A stretch of DNA of 64,000 nucleotides from Lysobacter antibioticus (GTDB lineage Bacteria; Pseudomonadota; Gammaproteobacteria; Xanthomonadales; Xanthomonadaceae), in assembly GCF_001442535.1 (NCBI RefSeq), contig NZ_CP013141.1, forward strand, positions 2,756,624 through 2,820,623. Reading direction: 5' to 3'. Positions 59,701 to 64,000 of this stretch are shown here, in pieces. Position 1 is the first letter of the stretch; each line of letters starts with the position of its first letter. The notes under the pieces were generated by a model, which was not told where the DNA came from, did no database searches, and worked only from the letters and a program-made list of their open reading frames with translations. The position numbers and the translations under genes are program-made.

Positions 59701-60540
59701 ATGGGCCAGGAACAGCCATTCGCCGGGACTCGGATCGGGATCGTCCGGGTCGCCCGGCTCGGCCAGCTCGCGCAAGATCCAGCTGCACTCGGCCAGCCAT
59801 GCGTCCAGCGCATCGCGCTCGCAGCCCCAACGGAACGGTTCGCCGCGCCGCTGCAGCCAGCCGCGCACCCACGGCCGTTCGCGGCGGAAGCGCGGCCGCC
59901 CGCGCCGCAGTTCCATCGCCGTGGCGACCAGGACCGTGCGCGGCAGGCGCTGCGCCAATGCGCGCAGCAACTGTTGCGCACGTCCCGGCTGCAGGTACAT
60001 CAGCACGCCTTCGGCCACGCACAGGGTCGGCCGGCCGGGGTCGAAGGCGGGATCGGCGAGGAGCGTGCCCAGCGCATCGTCGCGTTCCAGATCCGCTCCC
60101 AACAGCCGCAAGCGCGATGTGTCCGCCCGCAACTGCCGCAGCGCCTCGCGTTTGATCGCCACGCTATCGGCGCGGTCGAGTTCGAACACCCGCAACGCCG
60201 GATACCGCTGCGCCAGGCTCCAGCCCAGGCCGTCGTAGCCGCTACCGATCAGCACCGCCTGCGTCGCACCGTCGGCGCAAGCGCGCTCGGCCCAATGCAC
60301 GATGCGCCGCTTACGCCAAGCGTAATGCCCACGCAATCCCGGCAGGGCCAGCACTTCCAGCGCGCTCAGGCAGGCGCGGCCCAGGGCGCGATCGACCAGC
60401 CACAACAGCCAGCGCCCGCCGGCACCGCAGCGCTCCAGGCAGGCGCGCGCGAGCTGGGCCTGCTGCGTCAGTTCGACTCGTCCGTAACCGCGCTGCACCG
60501 TTGCGGCGGCGACCAGCATCGCGGTGGACACGCTGCTCAT
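59674..60540 (-). CDS. Leucine carboxyl methyltransferase-like SAM enzyme
   Basis: 288 aa. LCM/PPM1-type methyltransferase with AVLIGSGYDGLGWSLAQRYP (motif I), VFELDRADSVAIKREAL and FDPGRPTLCVAEGVLMYL. Start MSSVSTAMLVAAATVQRGYG at 60540, 10 nt after the FAD oxidase stop, so the two are an operon. Relatives methylate carboxyl groups of small molecules or polyketides. The C-terminus (AAAAPAR) is encoded by duplicated sequence. Confidence 0.85.
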   Translation of the reverse strand: MSSVSTAMLVAAATVQRGYGRVELTQQAQLARACLERCGAGGRWLLWLVDRALGRACLSALEVLALPGLRGHYAWRKRRIVHWAERACADGATQAVLIGSGYDGLGWSLAQRYPALRVFELDRADSVAIKREALRQLRADTSRLRLLGADLERDDALGTLLADPAFDPGRPTLCVAEGVLMYLQPGRAQQLLRALAQRLPRTVLVATAMELRRGRPRFRRERPWVRGWLQRRGEPFRWGCERDALDAWLAECSWILRELAEPGDPDDPDPSPGEWLFLAHCAAAAPAR

Positions 60541-60550
60541 GGCACGCCGC

Positions 60551-61972
60551 TCATGCGCCGACTCGCGCGAACAGGGCTTCGTGGTGGCGGAACCAATCGC
60601 TGTCCCAGCGCCGGTCCGGATCCAGCTCGCGCTTGCGCCGCAGGAACTCGCGGAACTGCGGGTAAGCCGCCTCGACCTGATCGCGCGTGGCATGGCGGTG
60701 ATAGGTCAGGTAATAGCTGCCGCCGCGGGCCAGGGCCTCGTCGATCAAGGCGCGGAACGCGGCCGCGGCGGCGGCGCGTCCGGCCGGATCGTGGCGCACG
60801 TGCAGATTGAACACGATGCAGGCCCAGTCCTCGCGCGCCCAGGCCAGCATGCTGCTGCGTTCAGCGCACACCAGCCGCACGGTGCCGTAGATCGGTTGCG
60901 CGTGATGGCGGCGCAGAGCGTCGGCGGCAGCGACCATGAACTCGGCCAGGCGCGCGCGCGGCACGTACAGCTCGGTAATCATCTCCGAGCCGCAATGGCC
61001 CAGCGCCGCGTCCACGCCGGCGTGGTAGCCGTCGAGGTAGACGCCGGCCTGCTGACTGTCGGAGCCATAGCGCTGGCCGTCGGTGGCCAGGTAGAAGGCC
61101 GCGTATTCGGCGAAGGCGCGGCTCGGGTCGACGTGCGCCAGGCGCAGCAAATGGGCGAAGTCTTCGCCGCCGAGATGGCGCGGCGCAGGATCGGGCGCGG
61201 CATCGGCAAGCGGTCGATAGCAGGAGGCGATGCCGAGGTCGAGGAAGTCGTCGCTGGCCGGATCGATCGCGAACTGGAAATCGCCGTAAGTGCAGCCGTC
61301 GGCGACTGCCGCCTGCAGATGCGGCATCAACTCGCCCACCCGCAGCAGCGCGACCTCGCGCCGCAGCACCGTGCGCGGCACCAACCGCAGGGTCAGCCGC
61401 GCGACCAGACCGAACAGGCCATAGCCGCCGGCGGCGAGAGCGAACCATTCGGCGTTGCGCTCGCGGTCGGCGATGCGCGCGTCGCCGCGATGATCGATCA
61501 GCACGATCGATTCGACGTCCTCGACGAAGGGAGCGAAGGCCAGGCCGCGGCCGTGGATGTTGGACGCGAACGCGCCGCCCAGGCTGAAGCCGTCGGCGCC
61601 GGTCTGCTTCTGGCGGATGCTCCAGCCGCGGACATTGCCCGGATGCCGCGCCAGCCATGCAAGCAGCGCCGGCCACTGCACACCGGCCTCGACCGTGATC
61701 AGACCGCGCTCGGGATCGAAATCGACGATGCGGTCCAGGCCCGAAGTGTCGAGTAACCAGCCGCCGGACAGGAATTGCTGGCCGCCCATGGCATGGCGCG
61801 CGCCCACGGCGATGGTCGAGCGGCCCAGACGTGCGCAGTCGCGCACCGCCGCGCAAGCCTGGTCCAGGCTGCGCGGCTGCAGCAGGCCGGCGACCGCAGT
61901 GCGGTTGAGGCCGGAATGGACGTCGTTGAGATGCAGGGTCGACGCGGGGGGCGGTGCGATGGCGGCGGACAT
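60551..61972 (-). CDS. FAD-linked oxidase (PCMH/GMC-independent type)
   Basis: 473 aa. FAD-binding_4 (PCMH) domain: RSTIAVGARHAMGGQQFLSGG, then GADGFSLGGAFASNIHGRGL, the phosphate-binding SxGGxxxxNxHG segment. The C-terminal part is an aldonolactone-oxidase-like substrate domain ending KRELDPDRRWDSDWFRHHEAL. There is no signal peptide. It forms an operon with the methyltransferase downstream and is divergent from the XRE regulator at 62092. ATG at 61972 chosen; a start at 62035 would overlap the regulatory dyad. Confidence 0.85.
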   Translation of the reverse strand: MSAAIAPPPASTLHLNDVHSGLNRTAVAGLLQPRSLDQACAAVRDCARLGRSTIAVGARHAMGGQQFLSGGWLLDTSGLDRIVDFDPERGLITVEAGVQWPALLAWLARHPGNVRGWSIRQKQTGADGFSLGGAFASNIHGRGLAFAPFVEDVESIVLIDHRGDARIADRERNAEWFALAAGGYGLFGLVARLTLRLVPRTVLRREVALLRVGELMPHLQAAVADGCTYGDFQFAIDPASDDFLDLGIASCYRPLADAAPDPAPRHLGGEDFAHLLRLAHVDPSRAFAEYAAFYLATDGQRYGSDSQQAGVYLDGYHAGVDAALGHCGSEMITELYVPRARLAEFMVAAADALRRHHAQPIYGTVRLVCAERSSMLAWAREDWACIVFNLHVRHDPAGRAAAAAAFRALIDEALARGGSYYLTYHRHATRDQVEAAYPQFREFLRRKRELDPDRRWDSDWFRHHEALFARVGA

Positions 61973-62037
61973 GACGGATACCGTTGACGAGTCCGGTCCA
62001 CCTTGGCCGGCCGGTATCGAAAGACGCAACTCCATCA

Positions 62038-62059
62038 GATCAGGTATCGGATTATGATC
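62038..62059. promoter_or_regulatory. Candidate operator between FAD oxidase and XRE genes
   Basis: GATCA (62038-62042) and TGATC (62055-62059), 12 nt apart, in the 119-nt divergent gap. Weak symmetry; placed where an autoregulator would bind. Confidence 0.35.
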
Positions 62060-62091
62060 CCCAGCATCCCGACTGCCCGCACCTTTCCGCC

Positions 62092-62892
62092 ATGGCCGAA
62101 CGCGAACGCCTGCTCGCCGCGCTCAAGACCGTGCTCAAGGAGCGCGGCTGGCGCTACGCCGATCTCGCCCGCGCGCTGGGCCTGTCGGAGCCCACCGTCA
62201 AACGCCTGCTGTCGAACGGACGCATCGACCTGGAGCGGCTGGAGCGCATCTGCGCCGTGCTGGACCTGGACTTCTTCGAGCTCGCGCGCCGCGCGCGCGG
62301 CGCGCGCGACGAGACCCGCCATCTGAGCCCGAAACAGGAAGCGGAACTGGCGCGCTCGCCGCGGCTGATGACCGTGTTCCATCTGCTCTGCCAGGGCTGG
62401 CGCACCGATGCGATCCGCGCCGGCTTCGGCCTGAGCGCGCCGGAACTCACTCGCCTGCTGGCGCGTCTGGACCGATTGGCGCTCGCGGAACTGCTGCCCG
62501 GCGACAAGGTGCGCCTGCGGGTGCCGCGCGACTTCTCCTGGCGCGACGACGGCCCCGTGCGCGCGCGCTACCTGGGCGCGGCCAGCCGCGAGTTCCTGGT
62601 CGACGGTTTCCAGTCGTCCGATGCCCTGCTGGCCTTGGACATCCGCGAACTGGGCGCGGCCTCGCTGGCGGTGCTGCGGCGCAAGCTCGAACGCCTGCAG
62701 GCGGAGTTCAAGGAAGCCGCAGAACTCGACCTCAGCCTGCCGTCGTCGAAGCGGCGCAGTGTCGGCCTGCTGCTGGCCACGCGGCCCTGGGTGTACTCGC
62801 TAATCGAGACCCTGCGCAACGAATACGCAGACGAACGCGATGCACCCACGCACGGCCGCGGCGGACGACGGTCCCGCGTCACGGCGCGCTGA
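62092..62892 (+). CDS. XRE-family regulator with long C-terminal domain
   Basis: 266 aa. Helix-turn-helix at about 5-60 (ALKTVLKERGWRYADLARAL, then SEPTVKRLLSNGRIDLERLE). A second winged-helix-like part follows (FHLLCQGWRTDAIRAGFGLS..LARLDRLALAELLPG). The C-terminal region (FQSSDALLALDIRELGAASL) is effector-binding in style. Divergent from the FAD oxidase/methyltransferase pair, its probable target. Start MAERERLLAALK at 62092. Confidence 0.85.
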   Translation: MAERERLLAALKTVLKERGWRYADLARALGLSEPTVKRLLSNGRIDLERLERICAVLDLDFFELARRARGARDETRHLSPKQEAELARSPRLMTVFHLLCQGWRTDAIRAGFGLSAPELTRLLARLDRLALAELLPGDKVRLRVPRDFSWRDDGPVRARYLGAASREFLVDGFQSSDALLALDIRELGAASLAVLRRKLERLQAEFKEAAELDLSLPSSKRRSVGLLLATRPWVYSLIETLRNEYADERDAPTHGRGGRRSRVTAR

Positions 62893-62980
62893 ACGAGCGT
62901 GATCGGCTTACCGAACCGCGCATTCACAAACCAACAATGTTCGCCGGCCTAGGCTAGCGGCACCCCCCGCACGAGACACC

Positions 62981-63328
62981 ATGATGGCCACCCGTTACTA
63001 CATCACGCTGCCGGATGCCGAACGCGCTCGCGGCAGCGACGTCTCGCTGTCGTTCACCGCCGTCAGCGCGGAGGGCTTCGCCGAGCAACTGCAGGCGGCA
63101 CTGCGCAGCGACGGTCTGTTCGAACGCTGGCGCGCCAAGCAGCCGGAGCCGGACGAGGTCGATCCCAGCCTCGGCGCCACCGATGCGAATGCGAGCGTGC
63201 ACGGCGAACAGCGCGACCTGCGCCAGGACCTGGTGGTCGTCACCTCGTTGCCGGGCACCGTCATCAAGCATCGCCTGCGCCTGCTCGCCGGTAGCGGCTG
63301 GGAATTGCGCGACGTGACTGCGGCCTGA
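62981..63328 (+). CDS. Small hypothetical protein
   Basis: 115 aa, no signal or span, opening MMATRYYITLPDAERARG (start could be the second Met). A compact alpha/beta protein by appearance; no family recognised. It lies between the XRE regulator and fghA. Confidence 0.65.
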   Translation: MMATRYYITLPDAERARGSDVSLSFTAVSAEGFAEQLQAALRSDGLFERWRAKQPEPDEVDPSLGATDANASVHGEQRDLRQDLVVVTSLPGTVIKHRLRLLAGSGWELRDVTAA

Positions 63329-63394
63329 TCGCGGAGACCCACGAAACCCAGGTGCCGTCGCGGGTCGCAACGGCACCGCAACGGCAGGGCCGGC

Positions 63395-64000
63395 TCAGCC
63401 GTGCAAGGCGCGCGCGTGGTGCGCGATGTGTTCGCCGATATAGCTGGCGATGAAGTAATAGCTGTGGTCGTAACCGGGGCGGATGCGCAGCTCGATCGGG
63501 TGCTTGGCCACCTCGCAGGCGACGCGCAGCAACTCCGGCTTGAGCTGCGGCAGCAGGAATTCGTCTTCGCCGCCCTGGTCGATCAGCAGCGGCAGTTTCT
63601 CGCGCGCGCCGCCGACCAGGGCCGTCGCATCCCAGGCCTTCCAGGCCTCGCGGTCCTCGCCGAGATAGGCGGTGAACGCCTTCTCGCCCCAGGGCGAATG
63701 CGACGGCGCGGCGATCGGCGAGAACGCCGACACGCTGCGATAACGGCCCGGATTCTTCAAGGCGATCATCAAGGCGCCGTGGCCGCCCATCGAGTGGCCG
63801 CTGATCGCCCGCGCACTGGTGGTCGGGAAATGCGCATCGACCAGCGCCGGCAATTCGTCGACGACGTAGTCGTACATGCGGAAGTTCGCCGCCCATTTCG
63901 GCCGCGTCGCATTGAGATAGAACCCGGCACCCTGGCCCAGGTCGTAGCCCTCGGCATCGGGCACGCCCTCGCCGCGCGGACTGGTATCGGCCGCGACCAG
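63395..64000 (-). CDS. fghA: S-formylglutathione hydrolase, C-terminal part
   Basis: The frame continues past the right edge (reading [20 protein letters not shown] at the boundary), so the first 75 or so residues are outside. Esterase-D family: [23 protein letters not shown], nucleophile Ser in [19 protein letters not shown], catalytic Asp in [10 protein letters not shown] and His in [17 protein letters not shown]. It hydrolyses S-formylglutathione in the formaldehyde detoxification pathway. Confidence 0.95.
   Translation of the reverse strand: MVAADTSPRGEGVPDAEGYDLGQGAGFYLNATRPKWAANFRMYDYVVDELPALVDAHFPTTSARAISGHSMGGHGALMIALKNPGRYRSVSAFSPIAAPSHSPWGEKAFTAYLGEDREAWKAWDATALVGGAREKLPLLIDQGGEDEFLLPQLKPELLRVACEVAKHPIELRIRPGYDHSYYFIASYIGEHIAHHARALHG

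Overview
The window looks like a chromosome segment of a high-GC gammaproteobacterium of the family Xanthomonadaceae, most probably Lysobacter or a close relative. This is inferred from the very GC-rich coding style, from toxins with the C-terminal signal used by Xanthomonadales type IV secretion (XVIPCD), and from many dispersed GTAGGAGCGGCG..GCCGCGACC palindromes of the REP type with a REP-associated transposase (RAYT) in residence. No rRNA, tRNA, CRISPR array, integrase or replication origin was seen.

Region 1 (about 0.2-17 kb) is an antibacterial toxin/immunity array. It holds a class 3 lipase effector, an RTX-repeat zinc metallopeptidase effector and two paralogous HExxH metallopeptidase effectors with classic XVIPCD tails. 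A truncated fourth paralogue, six or seven secreted or lipid-anchored putative immunity proteins, and a NERD-domain membrane protein complete it. Immunity genes usually lie directly upstream of the effector they are paired with (1-2 nt gaps or 4-nt overlaps). Promoter regions, immunity genes and effector starts have been duplicated, and one copy has decayed. DUF2058 and DUF1697 housekeeping-type genes are interspersed. The secretion machine itself is not in the window.

Region 2 (about 17-23.5 kb) is an AT-richer, apparently acquired island. It carries three small XRE-type regulators with palindromic candidate operators, an HNH endonuclease resembling modification-dependent restriction enzymes, a two-gene cassette ending in an XRE-ImmA/IrrE metallopeptidase fusion, and an operon of a membrane protein and a 77-aa protein. 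It ends next to aceE. This is the best candidate for an undescribed defence or stress system.

Region 3 (23.6-32.5 kb) has core metabolism (aceE, maeB), a REP/RAYT cluster with a 162-bp tandem duplication, an SMR transporter-GST pair and a LysR regulator. Region 4 (32.7-39.8 kb) is a citrate or other organic-acid uptake locus: a periplasmic binding protein and TctDE-like two-component system diverge from an OprO/P-like porin, a CitMHS transporter and an SDR reductase. Its gaps are filled with GAGGAGTGAG-type inverted repeats.

Region 5 (39.8-64 kb) is mostly ordinary chromosome: a QEGLA/DUF1704 metallopeptidase, rsgA, an AlaA-type aminotransferase, a GDSL hydrolase, methyltransferases, a NodB-type deacetylase, a glutaredoxin-HesB-rhodanese fusion, a NIPSNAP protein, DUF924, AMP nucleosidase, two coupled amidohydrolases, a DUF1761 protein, an HCCA isomerase, DegV and a 1158-aa TolB-amidohydrolase. 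It closes with an FAD oxidase and methyltransferase pair divergent from an XRE regulator, and with the C-terminal part of S-formylglutathione hydrolase, which runs off the right edge.
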